From assembly GCA_007922305.1 (NCBI GenBank), contig ML677364.1, forward strand, positions 18,374,260 to 18,438,259: DNA of 64,000 nucleotides, written 5' to 3'. Position 1 is the first letter of the stretch; every line of letters starts with the position of its first letter. Made by a program: the position numbers and the translations under genes. The notes under the pieces are model-generated. The model saw only the letters and a program-made list of their open reading frames with translations, made no database searches and was not told the DNA's origin. This document shows, in pieces, positions 1 through 11,530 of the stretch. The DNA is from Dermatemys mawii. Its lineage: Eukaryota > Chordata > Testudines > Dermatemydidae.

Positions 1-1650
1 GGTTTGGATGAAGCAGCATTCCCATTCCACCCCCAAAAAGTCTTAAAGTTTCCAATCCGCGATACCCAATTACTTGCTATATACCCACCTAATCATTCCA
101 TCGGCATAGCTAAGTGTATGAGAATATGCTCTATAGAGTGACTGCATTTCTTTAGTCTTCACACGTACTTGTGTAAAATAAAAAATCTATTGACACACAC
201 ACACACAAAATCATTATATCAATGATATACAATACCCAAGCTATGTAGGGTCAACAATATCAATCCAAAGGATTCAACAGCAGCCAAATGAAGTACTTTT
301 GAGCTTTGCACATTGTCTGGGATTTAACGGCTTTCTGCACCGCTTCTGTGACAACGGGATGCTTCAACTAAATGTAATTTAGGGATTTCTTATATAATCT
401 GATCCTTCTTATGACAGTAAACTCAGAAGAGAGGATTTTTCATCACCTGCCAAAAAGCACTATTTCCTTTTTACTGACTCTGTAAAATAATGCACATCCT
501 CTGACAATTTATAGCTTCTTTTGAGAGGAGTTTTCAGGTGAAATCCTTCTGATGCGGAGAGCACCAAATGCAGTGGAACTCCCACCTGCTGCACAAAGAG
601 AGCTAGGCCACAGAGAGGTCACAGACACCTGTACCCGCAGAGCTATGCCTTGCAGTAGATCATGATGGGAATGGCTTTGTGGAAGGGCAAGGATAACAGT
701 GAGACTTTGGTCAGTGAGTCCACAAACAGCCTGGACTCCCTCTGCTCAACTGCTTTTTGACTGGCCGTGCCTGTGACCTTCACACATATTTTCAATTGGG
801 GGAAGGCTGGGACAATTTCATCCTTCTAATTCCAGTGTTTGTCCACAGAGCAAAGCCCCTTTGTTCAAGTGCTGCCTGGGGCCAGAATTTCAGCTTCAGT
901 GGCAATCTCCAAGTTTCCTTTATGCCAGCAACAGCTGTGCTTGGAGGTGTCAAATCCCTTCAGAAGTGGAGTTCCACGTCATTATGTAGCAATGAATTCC
1001 TTGCTGGATAGTGGTGGTGCAAACCTTATTATAAGTACATCCTGCAGCTTAAACCATGCCGCCTGACTGAGTGTGTTCAGTGAAGAAACAACATTTGTTC
1101 CACACTGATGCTGTGTCTAATGTCTTTTCACTAACATGCTGCATCTCGTGTGCTGTGCAGGGCTTTCAACGGTTTCTAAAATGTAAAGGAGGAAACAAAG
1201 TAAAATTCACAGTGACCTTTCCTAACAATAAAAACATGAACTGTGGTCTCTAGATGGCTACTCGGACTATACTATTCACTGAGTACCCATTGCATGCCAA
1301 TCCGTGTGCAGACCAGCATCAGATTGGACAGAGTAACAATGCATTCTATGGCTATCACAGCTGGGTTTGAAGCATTACTATGGCAACCAAAAAAAGGTGT
1401 TGAGATTTTTAGACACAGAAAGAAAAGCTATTAAAATAATTAGGTAAAGATTTACCTTTCTTATCTTCTGTTTCCAGGGCCACTTCGCAATCCCCATTTT
1501 CAAAATGCTTCAGATCCTATGAACCTGTTACTAATTTGCAGGCTTAGTTGTTCTTGACTCTCTGGCTAAGTAACAGCGACACCAGTCAGAATTGCTGTTA
1601 TACTGATGTGACTGGTGCACCACTTGCAGGGGAAGTTTATACAATATGCC
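1..1650. other. unassigned AT-rich intergenic DNA
   Basis: I see no gene or recognisable mobile element. A short (CA)n run lies at about 188-207. The small open frames at 757-1011, 839-1066 and 1243-1434 have no recognisable domain and overlap one another. Confidence 0.5.
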
Positions 1651-1658
1651 ACTCTCCA

Positions 1659-1947
1659 TATGTCGACACTACAAAAAAGACCCCACCCTTCCCCCGGCAG
1701 CAAGTCTCAGAGCCCAGGTTGGCTGATGAGCTCCTGGGGCTCACACTAGGACCTAAAAATAGCAGTGTAGATGTTTGGGGTTGGGATGAAGCCCAGACTC
1801 TGAAACCGGGCAACGAGTATGGTTCTCAGAGCCTGGTCTCCTGCCCAAGCCTGAACATTGTTATTTATACCCCTGTAGCATGAGCCCAAGTCAGTTGACC
1901 CAGGCTCTGAAACTTGCTGCTGGGGTCTTTTTTGTAGTGTATAGATA
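1659..1947. mobile_element. palindromic hAT-type MITE
   Basis: The ends are imperfect inverted repeats. The left end reads CACTACAAAAAAGACCCC followed by a GCAGCAAGT-TCAGAGCC block. The right end gives the same blocks on the reverse strand (GGGGTCTTTTTTGTAGTG at the outer edge). The interior is also partly self-complementary and there is no transposase. No 8-bp target duplication was found, so the outer limits are approximate. Assignment to the hAT superfamily is from general likeness to reptile MITEs. Confidence 0.7.
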
Positions 1948-2011
1948 GCTTCAAGAATCTCACCTACTTGCTGCTGTAGTAGGCAGATTAGAGGCCTGTT
2001 TCCCAATTGTA

Positions 2012-2093
2012 TGCATCCGATGAAGTGGGTATTAGCCCACGAAAGCTTATGCTTCAATACTTTTGTTAGTCTTTAAGATGCCACAGGGACTCT
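2012..2093 (+). mobile_element. Penelope-like element 3' tail fragment
   Basis: This stretch matches the 3' tails of the two larger Penelope-like copies in this window (29107-29913 and 56643-58847). Shared blocks are GATGAAGTGGG, TTAGCCCACGAAAGCTTATG and the TTAGTCT..AAG.TGCCACA..GACT segment. It carries only the non-coding tail, in plus orientation. Confidence 0.7.
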
Positions 2094-4450
2094 CTGTCAT
2101 TTCCTCATTGTGTTACTCCAGTTTTTAAGCACTTCAGCTCCATTGGTTTTAATGGAGTTACACCAGCATACAAGCCAGAATAAATGCAAAAGTTACTCAG
2201 TCCCTAATGCAGAATCCATAGATCTGAAAGTTGGTCTGGACAGAGCCTGTGGACGCACAAAATTTGGATCCAAGAATCAACGGGGGAAGGGAAGGAGAGA
2301 AACTGCCAGAAAAGGTTGGGATGTACCACTGAAGGATGAAAGACTGTCAGAACACCAAGTCAGGAGTGCCAAGAACTTTGATTTATCGTCATGAAGTTTT
2401 AGATTTTAAGAAGGCTTTGATCAGATGGCATTTCCCCAGTACGCCAGATGACGTGTACATATGCTGTTATATGACCAAACCCACCTCCTTTCAGGAGCCT
2501 GGCTTTACTGGGAACTTAAATAATAACGGAACAGAAACTTCAACTTAAGCTTTCACCTCAAGCCTTGCTATTCGTAGGGATCCCTGAAGTATCTACCTGT
2601 CTCTGCCTTTAGTTTCATAAGAAGGTCAGACACCTCTACCTTATGTTCTAACAAACCATACCTACCATAAAGAGCCAACAGAATTTACTCAAGAGCCTTA
2701 GGCAGGATTCTATTGCCAGCCAAGAGGATGGGTTAGCAGAAAATCTCTCTCTTTCCTTTCCTAGGTGGTGCCATATATTCCACCATCTTATTACAGATGT
2801 GCTGTGGTTGGAGCTTGGATCCAAGTGCCATTTCAGCTTAGCTTGCTGCTGTTCGCGAGTAAGCTAGGTATTTGAAAAGTATTTGTGGGATTTAGGTGGT
2901 TCAGTTTCTCCTACTTCCCATCAGCCCCTCTTTTACAGTTGTGGCTCTTTATCTTGTAGAATCCAAGTTTGAGTACAACAGTGTTCTTCAGATGTAAAGA
3001 TCTTTATTACAATGTCTATATTTAAAGGTTAATTAATGTGATTTCTGGTCAATCATTTTTCTGAGAGTGATTCATCAGACTGTAAAGGCCAGTCCAAAGA
3101 CAAGGTGAAAAATGTACCATATGACTTGCCTATAGTGGTAACGTGGAAGAATTTGACTGTTATTAACAAAGATTATTAATCCATAATAGCCTGTGCGCTA
3201 AGAAGATACTGAAGACTTCTTTTAAACAATCAGAACTATCACAAAGAGGCAATGTAAAGCCATTTTACTAAACAATTGTTAGCTTTGCTTAAATTGGATC
3301 AAACAGGCTTCTATAGTTAACACCAAACCACTGCTTGATGGAATGATACAAAATATATTTTATTATTGCTGAAAAATATATAGTTTTTCTGAGATATTGT
3401 GTTTTTATTTACTTACACTTTCTCCAAGGCAAGTAGAACTTTGGCAATATAGTTATTTCCCTCCATAAGTATCATGGAGGAAGAAGACAAATATAAAAAA
3501 ATAAGGTAATAAAACAGAATTGCCGTCAGTATATCTCTTATCATAAAAGGGATATTAATGATTTATTTTATTCAATTCATCATGTTTGTCTATCTTTCCT
3601 CGGTAGTTAAGTTGTTAATGTAATATAGGAAGGAAGTCATTCCATTTCTCATTATTTTGTTATTCTTGTCAACTGCATTTTTATAGCTAGTAATTGGTTT
3701 TTCATACATGGAGTCCACGCCAAAGCCCTTTAAAATAAATGGATACCTACTCACTGATGTCAAAGAGCTTTGGATCTGACACATCATGCTGAATGCACAC
3801 TGGCTGCACTCAGACTCTGGACAGGTATGCATCTTTGTTTAAATTCAGAGAAGCTGGAAGCTTTCATAATAGCACAGAAATACTAATTGGGAGGGCACAC
3901 CTCTGAAATAACGTGTTAATCAATTTTCTGACATCAGACCAGAAGTCTCTCTATTTGGACAAACCCAGAAGATAAGAAGAATACTTACAGCATCCCCTCC
4001 AATATACTGTCATGCATGTTGTATCTATTTTATTTTGCAAGACGAATGAGAATATCTATTCATAATTTTCTTCTAGTATTATATCAATGAGGGGGAACTT
4101 GCTGGCCATTATGAGCAGTACATTCTATCTTTCCAGTCCCTTGGAGACATCTGTTGGTTCATTTCCTTTTCCCAACACAGCTGAAAGCCTCCTGCAAAAT
4201 GCTAAACATCTCAACACACATTGTCAATTTTGCCCTGTAGTTCTGTAATAAAATGCATACAACACACATTTTTGTTTTTTTTTTTATCAGATCTGATTAG
4301 CTTGTAAGCCCCCTACTGGGGTTACATCTAGTTTAAGCTATCTTTAATTCCTGGATTTTGTAAATAATATCTTAACTGTAAGAAAATCCAAAATTCTTGT
4401 CAGTCTAACTTACATTGCTCTTGTGACTGTGTAGCTCAATTTTCTACAAG
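2094..4450. other. unassigned intergenic DNA
   Basis: No gene or clear repeat seen. Scattered short frames (2110-2394, 3590-3832 minus) show no motif. A weak stretch at about 4290-4375 resembles the amniote L2/MIR-type tail (TTGTAAGCCCCC), but it is too short to call. Confidence 0.45.
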
Positions 4451-4461
4451 TTAAATGTAGA

Positions 4462-4720
4462 CAGGGCCAACGCAAGCCCACCTATTAGGTGACCTAGGTG
4501 GTGGCCTAGGGCAGCACGATTGGGAGGGTGGCTTTTTGCCATCCTAGGCAGCATTTCGGTGGTAAGTCACCGCTTCCTCTTGTGGCATCAGTGGCATTTC
4601 GGTGACGACTCTTCTCTCATCTTCCGCTGCCTGCAGCAATTTGGTGACAGCTTCTCTCCGCTGAAGGGATTTTTTTTAGCTTTGCTGCCTAGGGCGGCAA
4701 AAAAGTTGGTGCCAGTTCTG
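4462..4720. mobile_element. hAT MITE with perfect 8-bp TSD
   Basis: The element begins CAGGGCCAACGC and ends GGTGCCAGTTCTG, a degenerate inverted pair of the CAGGGCCGG type. It is flanked on both sides by the identical octamer AATGTAGA (4454-4461 and 4721-4728), the target-site length typical of hAT transposases. The interior is GC-rich with repeated CCTAGG..GGCAGC blocks and has no transposase. The 70-codon frame at 4520-4732 lies within it and is spurious. Confidence 0.85.
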
Positions 4721-4812
4721 AATGTAGACTAAAGTCTGGATGCACAAAAGGAGTTAGGCATTGTGATGCTGAGCATCACTGCACTTGATTTTTAGGTGTC
4801 TGTAAAATCATA

Positions 4813-4995
4813 TAGGCCTGGGCTACACTAAGGGGGCGGCGGTCAACCTAACATACGCAACTTCAGCTACGCGAATAGTATAGGTGAAGTTGACGTATCA
4901 TAAGTCAACTTACCTGACTGTCCACACAGTGGTGAGTCGGCTGCTGCCGCTCCCCCGTCGACTCCGCTTCTACCTCTTGTGGAGGTGGAGTACTG
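4813..4995. mobile_element. partial hAT-type MITE
   Basis: It begins AGGCCTGGGCTACACTA and continues into a GC-rich interior with CTTCAGCTACGCGAATAGTA and CCCCCGTCGACTC blocks. A related element lies at 39420-39655 and shares CCCGTCGACTC and GACTCACCACTGTG-type blocks. The right end is unclear and may be truncated at the neighbouring hAT remnant. Confidence 0.6.
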
Positions 4996-5104
4996 TAGTG
5001 CAAAATGTTTGTCCTGAAAGTACAACTTAGAAATGTAGGGTTTTTTGTTGCACAACTTCACTCAAAAACAAAACAATGTAAAACTTCAGAGCCTAGAAGT
5101 CTAC

Positions 5105-5420
5105 TCAGTCCTACTTCTTGTTTAGACAATCACTAAGATGAACAAGTTTGTTTACTTTTACAAGGGATAATGCTGCCCACTTCTTATTTACAATGTCACC
5201 AGAAAGTGAGAACAGGCATTTACATGGGACTTTTGTAGCTGGCATTGCAAGGTATTTATGTGCCAGATATGCTAAACATTCATATGCCCCTTCATGATTC
5301 AGCCACCTTTCCAGAGGACATGCTTTCATGCAGCTGCCGCTCGTTAAAATAAATGTGTTAATTAAATTTGTGACTGAACTCCTTTGGGGAGAATTGTATG
5401 TCTCTTGCTCCATTTTACCT
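5105..5420 (-). pseudogene. hAT transposase C-terminus (dimerisation region), minus copy
   Basis: The minus-strand frame 5413-5111 (100 codons) ends in a segment with the hATC-type pattern: LAHKYLAMPATKVP followed by LFSLSGDIVNKKWAALS. Known family: the C-terminal hATC domain mediates transposase dimerisation and usually reads LA.(K)YL.IPAT..PSER.FS. Here the PSER equivalent is lost (PCKCLFS). Only this C-terminal piece survives, with no catalytic core. It lies head-to-head with a second copy at 5480-6080 and about 110 bp of each are inverted repeats of the other. Confidence 0.75.
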
Positions 5421-5479
5421 GCATTCTGTTATAGCAGTCTTGGATGGTGACCCATGAAATGCTGTTCATTTTAAGAACA

Positions 5480-6080
5480 CTTTCACTGCAGGTTTCACAA
5501 AACACAAAGAAGGTACCAATGTGAGACTTCTAAAGATAGCTACAGCACTTGACCCAAGGTTTAAGAATCTGAACAGCCTTCCAAATTCTGAGAGGCATGA
5601 GGTGTGTAACATGCTTTCAGAAGTCTTAAAACGAGCAACACTCCAATGTGGAAACTACAGAACCCAAGCCATCAAAAAAGAAAATCAGCCTTCTGATGAT
5701 GGTTTCTGACTCAGAACATGAATCTGCCCACACTGCTTTGTATCGTTATCGAGCAGCACTTGTCATCAGCATGAATGCATGTCCTCTGGAGTGGTAGTTG
5801 AAAAATGGAGGGACAGATGAATCTTTAGTCTGGCACATAACTATCTTGTGACTCCTGCTACAACAGTGCTACAACAGTGCCAGACAGGACAGATGAATCT
5901 TTAGTGTGGCACATAACTATCTTGTGACTCCTGCTACAACAGTGCCATGAGAATACCTGTTTTCACTTTCAGGTGACATTGTAATCAAGAAGTGGGCAGC
6001 ATTATCGCCTACAAATTTAAACAAACTTGTTTCTCTGAGCGATTAGCTGAACAAGAAGTAGGACTAAGTGGACTTGCAGG
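5480..6080 (+). pseudogene. hAT transposase C-terminus, plus copy
   Basis: The 62-codon frame 5521-5709 starts with LLKIATALDPRFKNL, the block that normally lies about 100 residues before the dimerisation domain (ATxLDPRFK). After stops and a frame change, LAHNYLVTPATTV is readable near 5835-5875 and again after a duplication. It then continues through the SGDIV..KKWAALS-equivalent DNA at 5970-6015. The copy is broken by several stops and by the 76-bp tandem duplication at 5812-5948. It is related to ZBED-type hAT transposases. No function is expected. Confidence 0.75.
5812..5948 (+). repeat. 76-bp tandem duplication inside hAT relic
   Basis: GACAGATGAATCTTTAGT starts at 5812 and again at 5888. 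Both units continue through GGCACATAACTATCTTG to GCTACAACAGTGC. They differ at only a few positions, and a short CTACAACAGTG repeat lies at the junction. The duplication repeats the LAHNYLVTPAT coding block. Confidence 0.85.
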
Positions 6081-6238
6081 ATCTAAAATTTACAGACTTA
6101 TTGTTGTCTAATGAAATACTAATTAATTATTGAATAGGCAAAGAATTTCTCTTTTCTTCATTTTCAGATATTGCACTTTCCAATGTGTTTGTATCGCCCA
6201 AGAGCTGGAGTCAGATGGAGGCTGGTTCAAGGCCTGAA

Positions 6239-6340
6239 GGAAATTAAAGAGTTCTCAGAGCTGCTCTAATTTACATGGCTGGTAAAGCCACAGAACCTGA
6301 TGGAAATTAGAGAGTTCTCAGAGCTGCTCTAATTTACCCT
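6239..6340. repeat. 63-bp tandem duplication
   Basis: The block GGAAATTA.AGAGTTCTCAG through CTGCTCTAATTTAC occurs at 6239 and again at 6302, with one base change. Confidence 0.85.
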
Positions 6341-6382
6341 AGGTACAGCTGAGGATTGCTAGAGTACAGTAGTGCTCCAGTG

Positions 6383-6585
6383 CAGGGGTCTTCAAACTTT
6401 TCCCCTGGTGGCCTGCAGTGGGTATGTCCACCGAAATGCCGCTGCAGAAAGCGGAAGCTTCTGCTTTCTGCGGCGGCATTTCAGCGGGACTAAAATAGAC
6501 CGCCTGGGCGTTTGGCAGGCTCGGCAGTGGCGCCGGGGGCTCACGCACCCCCGGAGGTGCATGCACCCCAGTTTGAAGACCACTG
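6383..6585. mobile_element. 203-bp hAT MITE with TSD
   Basis: The termini are CAGGGGTCTTCAAACT and its near-perfect inverse AGTTTGAAGACCACTG (14 of 16 positions pair). The flanks are CTCCAGTG (6375-6382) and CTCTAGTG (6586-6593), an 8-bp target duplication with one mismatch. The centre holds a GC-rich hairpin around AAATGCCGC.GCAGAAAGC. There is no transposase, and the overlapping frames on both strands are spurious. Confidence 0.9.
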
Positions 6586-6599
6586 CTCTAGTGGGCCAT

Positions 6600-7345
6600 G
6601 CCCCCTCTCTGCAACCACATAACAACACACTTTCTATGCCAGTGACCTTCCCAAGGTTTTGGCCCTAGATGCATTTAACAAATGGTTTAATAGGCCATCA
6701 TAAATTAGTAAGATTATTTCTCATCTCACATGTTCAAGGCAAAAATTAATGTTATGTAATTTAAATGAGTCCTACCCTTACAAATAGTTTCTTGGTTGCA
6801 AAGGAAAATACAGTCTCTCTTGGGATGTTCCAAATGGAGTCCTATCAGAGACCATTTTAATCAGTTTCCCTAGATCAAGAAAACAATTTTAAATTCCCTC
6901 CTATTGTTTGCATTTGCACTGTTACATCATGTATGATTCTTAGCATGAATGAACTGCAATTTTCCATGAGTAATTTTCAGGTTTCAAGTTCATATGACAC
7001 TTTAAGTCACACATACAAACAGCCAATGGTTTGTATTTTTGTCTGAGGGTTTGTTTCTAGCCAACATGCCCTCATCTTACAATATGCTGTGTTGATAACT
7101 ATCATTGACTGACTTCATTAAACAGAGGTTTATGATGTATGGAATACCCAATGGGTCATGCATCCTATAAAATAAACATTGTTTTAATCATGTTTTGCAG
7201 TGTTTGTATGTATGATCAGGACGAATCTTAGTGTGATCTGCCAAATTGACAGCAAGTTCCAGACTAGATACCATGGTACTGAAAACCTAGAGAGAATGAG
7301 CTCAAAATTGCCTCACAGCTTTCTGTCAGTGTATCTCAGTTCTGA
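6600..7345. other. unassigned AT-rich DNA
   Basis: Nothing recognised between the MITE and the GC-rich repeat. Confidence 0.45.
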
Positions 7346-8200
7346 CTAGGGTTGCCAACTATAGGGGTTGGTGCGTGGGAAGGGGTGAGGGCTCCAGCTG
7401 GGAGGGTGCAGGCTCCAGGATGAGGGGTTTGGAGTGTGGGAGGGGGCTCTGGCTAGGGTAGGGGATTGGGGTGTGGGGGCAGGAGGGTTCCGACTGGGGG
7501 TGTGGGCTGTGGGGTGGGGATGAGGGGTTTGGCATGCACAAGGGTGCTCTGGGTTGGGACCAAGGGATTTGGAGGGTGGGAGAAGGATCCGTGCTGGGGT
7601 AGGGAGTTGGGGTGTGGGGAGAGTGGGGAGAGATCTCCAGCTGGGGTGGGGCTTGGGATGAGGGATCTGGGGAGCAGGAGGGTGCTCTGGGCTGGGATCG
7701 AGGGGTTCGGAGGGCGGAGGGGGAGATCTGAGCTGGGGCAGGGGGTTAGAGTGCGGGAGGAGGTTAAAGCTTTGAGCAGTGCTTACCTCAGGGAGTTCCC
7801 GGAAGGAGTGGCATGTCCCCCCTCCAGTTCCTACACCGAGGCACGGCCAGGTAGCTCTGCGTGCTGCCACATCTGCAGGTGCTGCCCCCACAGCTCCCAC
7901 TGCCCATGGTTCCCGGTCAATGGAAGCTGCAGAGCTGGTGCTTCTGGTGGGGGAAGCATGCAGAGCCCCCTGGCTGTGCCTTGGTGTAGAAGCTGGAGGG
8001 AGGACATGCCGCTGGTTCCAGGAGGTGAGCGGAGCCAAGGCAAGTAGAGAGCCTGCCTTAGCCCCGCTGCACTGCTGACCAGACTTTCAATGTGCAGTCA
8101 GCAGTGATAATCAGAGCCACCAGAGTTCCTTTTCAACCGGTCATTCCCAGCTCTGACCTGCGGTGGCCCCTCCTATATCTGAGCTAGTCGCCTGGAATTC
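7346..8200. repeat. GC-rich purine-biased interspersed repeat with imperfect tandem interior
   Basis: It begins near AGGGTTGCCAACTATAGG, an end shared by many reptile repeats. Up to about 7770 it consists of imperfect units of roughly 60-75 bp built from GAGGG.TT.GG, TGCTCTGGGCTGGG and AGGGAGTTGGGGTGTGGG. The plus strand is strongly G-rich and C-poor there. From 7780 to 8200 it is ordinary GC-rich sequence with an AACCGGTC..TCCCAGCTCTGACCTG block near the end. The long proline-rich minus frame (8038-7346) and its plus-strand counterpart come from this composition and have no domain. It is probably a non-autonomous DNA transposon; the family is not certain. Confidence 0.6.
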
Positions 8201-8209
8201 AGCCCCATT

Positions 8210-9668
8210 CAGTCATTATTATCTGGCACTTACAGTCTAATTACACACATCGTGCTACAAGTGATCAGCTGACATGGAGGGCCGGGTGAAGGGCACAGTA
8301 AAAATATGGTCTTTCTTAGGTTTGTTATTGATATATGTGTCTTGATGGATCCACTTTATCAAATAAATAGTTGTGATTTTTCTCCTTTGCCCTCTCCTTC
8401 CTCTGGAAGCTGCTTATGGCCTTGAAGAAATAGTGAGTTTTTAGCAGCAACTTGAATGAGCTGAGGAAAGGGGCTTGGCAGACTGGGATTGGGAGTGCAG
8501 GATGCAATGAAAGAAAACACTTATATATAAGGGTGGGATTAGGAAACTAAGGGAGCCTCAAAACAGTCATCAGTGAGGGTGTCTGCAGGGGACACGGACG
8601 ACATCACAGATGTATGCAGTTGTGTAATTTTACAGCATCTTGAAGACTGCATTGCAGCCCCTTTGTGCCGCTGTAATCTGGCCACAAATGCCCTGCCAGT
8701 AATGAATTTCCCTGTTGAAAGGGAACTCCTTACCCCTGTAAGGGTGCTGCAGCTGGTACCTAGGCCTAGGCCTCATGCAGCATAAGGTGCTAGTCAAGGA
8801 TGGAATGGGGAACATGCCAAGTATGGAAAGGTGACATGGCAGAGTGGAGTTCCACTATGACAGTGGTTCAATTTAGAGCAGCCAGGCAGCTTGTCTAAAC
8901 TGCATACAGGCTGGGATCAGCCTTAAGAACTGGAGTCGTAACCAGCTCCCTGACACATATCCTGCTCCCACCCCTCTCCTTTGTTGATCAGAGTTCTGGC
9001 ATCAGAGACGAGCCCATTAAGTATAAAGTTTACTATTAGATTTGTTTGCTCATTAACAACGTGCTGGGGATCATATTATTGGTTTGTGGTGACTTTTATT
9101 AATCTTGGGAGAGGAGGGGATAAATGGATGCTGCACACATGTAATAGTAAAAACATTTCCTGTAATTATTTTCTCCAATTTATATAGATGTTTGGTATTT
9201 TTCTAAAACATTTGGTTGTACTACACTTGTAGAGGACAAATGCAAACTACTAGAAAAGGTGCTTGCATTACCTATAACATCTTTTCAGAAGCAATACTTT
9301 TCATGTCCATCTATGTAAGACCTTTAGTAACTAGCTTAACAAACCATAATCATGTTACATGAGGTTATTCTTTCCTCCCCTTCCCCCGCCCAGCAAAATG
9401 TACTGAAAATTACCATAATTCCAGTCATCACAAATCTGGATTCAATTTTCCTCCCTGAAATGTTGCAACTTTAAGTGGCTAGAACAATTTACTTTTGTGT
9501 CATCGTCTATTTTTTATTAAACCCAGCTTTAAAAGTAATAATTCTGTTGCTGCATCCAAGTTGAAGACCTTTATGTTCTTGGGGTTTTTTTCTGTTATAC
9601 AGTTTAAAAGGTGCTGTATGAGAATCTGTTTGTGTGCTATTACTAATAGCAAGACATTTACATACAGT

Positions 9669-9705
<37 letters not shown>

Positions 9706-11145
9706 CCTATGTGTTTTTTTTTCTTTAACCAAACAAGATAAGTATAAAAAGGTCCATTAGTTTGTCTGTAGGGTTTTGGGGGGAGACAGGCTTCTTGGTG
9801 ATTTATAGGAAAGGATTAGCTGTTCTTTGATAAAATAACTTCAACTTTCTTGATAGACTTTTACTTTTCTTAACAAGAGATGTATATGGGCTACTACAGA
9901 GTCCTAAAACTGGAAGAAATAGGTGACAATATTGTTGCGATAATTGAAAAAAAATAATTTAGCCAAGAGATAACTAAACTATGAGCCATGATAACTTGTG
10001 TTCCTCACAAGACTTGCTAGTGGTGTGTTGGCTAGTAGCATGGTGCTGGCTCTACCTTTTTTCCAGCTACTGACCTATTTTGAAGACAGCAGAAAATTCA
10101 CAACTATTTTGCTATTACTTCTCCACGTAAGCAAGTGCTGTAATTGCTCCATGTGATCACAAATGGGAAGGGAAGTAATCTACCTGATTGCAAATTGGGA
10201 AAGTAGCAGATGCAAGAGATTCAACAATATGTAAAATGATTTGAACATACACCCCTGCTTCAAGATTTGTCAATAGCACATGCCTATCCAACTGGTCCAT
10301 AAAAACATTTTCCTTTCTTAGCACTCACACCATAACATCCTTCCTTGAAATACCACCCCTGCCTTCCTCTCAGCTTTCTAGTCTACTCCAACCCTTTGCT
10401 CCTACAAAGTACATCATCCTCTTTCCTTCATAGTCCCCTTTGCCTACTCTTGTGTCCATGTCTCTTTTTTCCATCCTGCTCACTTTCTCTTCCTTTGCAA
10501 CATTCACTATCTCCAAAATTCTTCTTGAAACACCAACAATAACCAGTCCACTTCCTTTAACCTATTGTTCCATCGCTAAACAACTATGACTATTGGCTTC
10601 CATGTGCACACTTCATCCCCTAATTTTTTGTTTGATATTGTTCCCATTTAGACTGCAAATTCTATGAAATAGGACCTTTCTAGGCTTTTTTAAAAAGTAA
10701 TATACACACTTATGGTGCTGGATAAATAATATACCCGAAACTTGTTTATTTTTAAGATTCAGAATACTAATGCAAATGTATGTTACTAAAAAAAAAATGA
10801 AGATGGTTTAAGGAGCTCAGTAAGTACCTTGAGTCCTTAAACTGGCAAACATGCTAAAGGAAAACCGTATTTTCTTTGAAAGGAATTATACAGCCAGTGA
10901 AAGGTGAATGGTTGAAGTAAAGCTTTTGAAGACTCAGTGTAATGTTTAACAATGAAACCTTATAATATTATGCTTATGGGAAAACTAGCTGGAGAGACTG
11001 AATTGATTTGTAGCTAGCTAGCGTACATAAAATATTAAAGGTAATGTGTTTTTCAACTATTTTACTGCTAGAAGTGGGTTTTGAACAGGCAGATATACAA
11101 AAATGAAAAGATTTGTCTTTGAATAACATTTACCAAAAATAGAGA
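8210..11145. other. unassigned AT-rich DNA with microsatellite
   Basis: No gene is seen. A (TA)n tract lies at 9675-9703, a C/T-rich stretch at about 10340-10520, and a weak L2/MIR-type tail at about 10635-10740 (GACTGCAAATTCTATGA..AGGACC, then GGTGCTGGATAAATAAT). Confidence 0.5.
9675..9703. repeat. (TA)n microsatellite
   Basis: Alternating TA dinucleotides, uninterrupted for about 14 units. Confidence 0.95.
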
Positions 11146-11149
11146 CTTA

Positions 11150-11530
11150 CTTTCTAGTAAGTGATGTTCTTTGTGAAATGCCTCTGCACGTTCTCATTTG
11201 TGGGATATGGCACCCCTGGCAGCAAAGTGTGGAACTGCCTTGAAAAAGCAAGTGTCTGATGCTCTGATGGGATGAGGGAGCTGTGAATGCGATCTTGTAC
11301 AGTAGTGACTCATAACCCTGCTCTGCATATGAATGAGTGCACCACCAGCTGCCTCACCCTTTTCTCCCAAACCAATAAACCTGATGTATACTTCTCACCT
11401 GCCTTCTCCTATCCATAGGAGAAGGCAGGTGAGAAGTATAAATGCAGTGGGGATACTCTTAAAGGAAAACAGTAGCTAGTAAGTAACCTTTCTTGTTGGG
11501 GGCCTCTGTGCATTCCCCCTTAAGAGAGAT
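11150..11530. repeat. interspersed repeat with internal direct repeats and a central palindrome
   Basis: CTAGTAAGTGATGTTCTTTG (11155 on) and CTAGTAAGTAACCTTTCTTG (11475 on) are related and are followed by GCCTCTGCACGTTC and GCCTCTGTGCATTC respectively. This gives a direct repeat about 320 bp apart. The perfect palindrome at 11387-11440 lies between them. The family is not identified. Confidence 0.5.
11387..11440. repeat. perfect 26-bp-arm palindrome, 2-nt spacer
   Basis: The left arm, 11387-11412, runs TATACTTCTCACC..CTCCTAT. The spacer is CC. The right arm, 11415-11440, is its exact reverse complement with no mismatch. The loop is too short for a normal pre-miRNA. Confidence 0.95.

Noticed and set aside
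7346..8038. 230-codon proline-rich frame on the minus strand
   Set aside because: It arises from the G-rich strand-biased repeat. It is low-complexity and has no domain or conserved start context. A mirrored frame exists on the other strand.
11387..11440. Possible pre-miRNA hairpin
   Set aside because: The loop is only 2 nt and the stem 26 bp with perfect pairing. Natural precursors have larger loops and imperfect stems.
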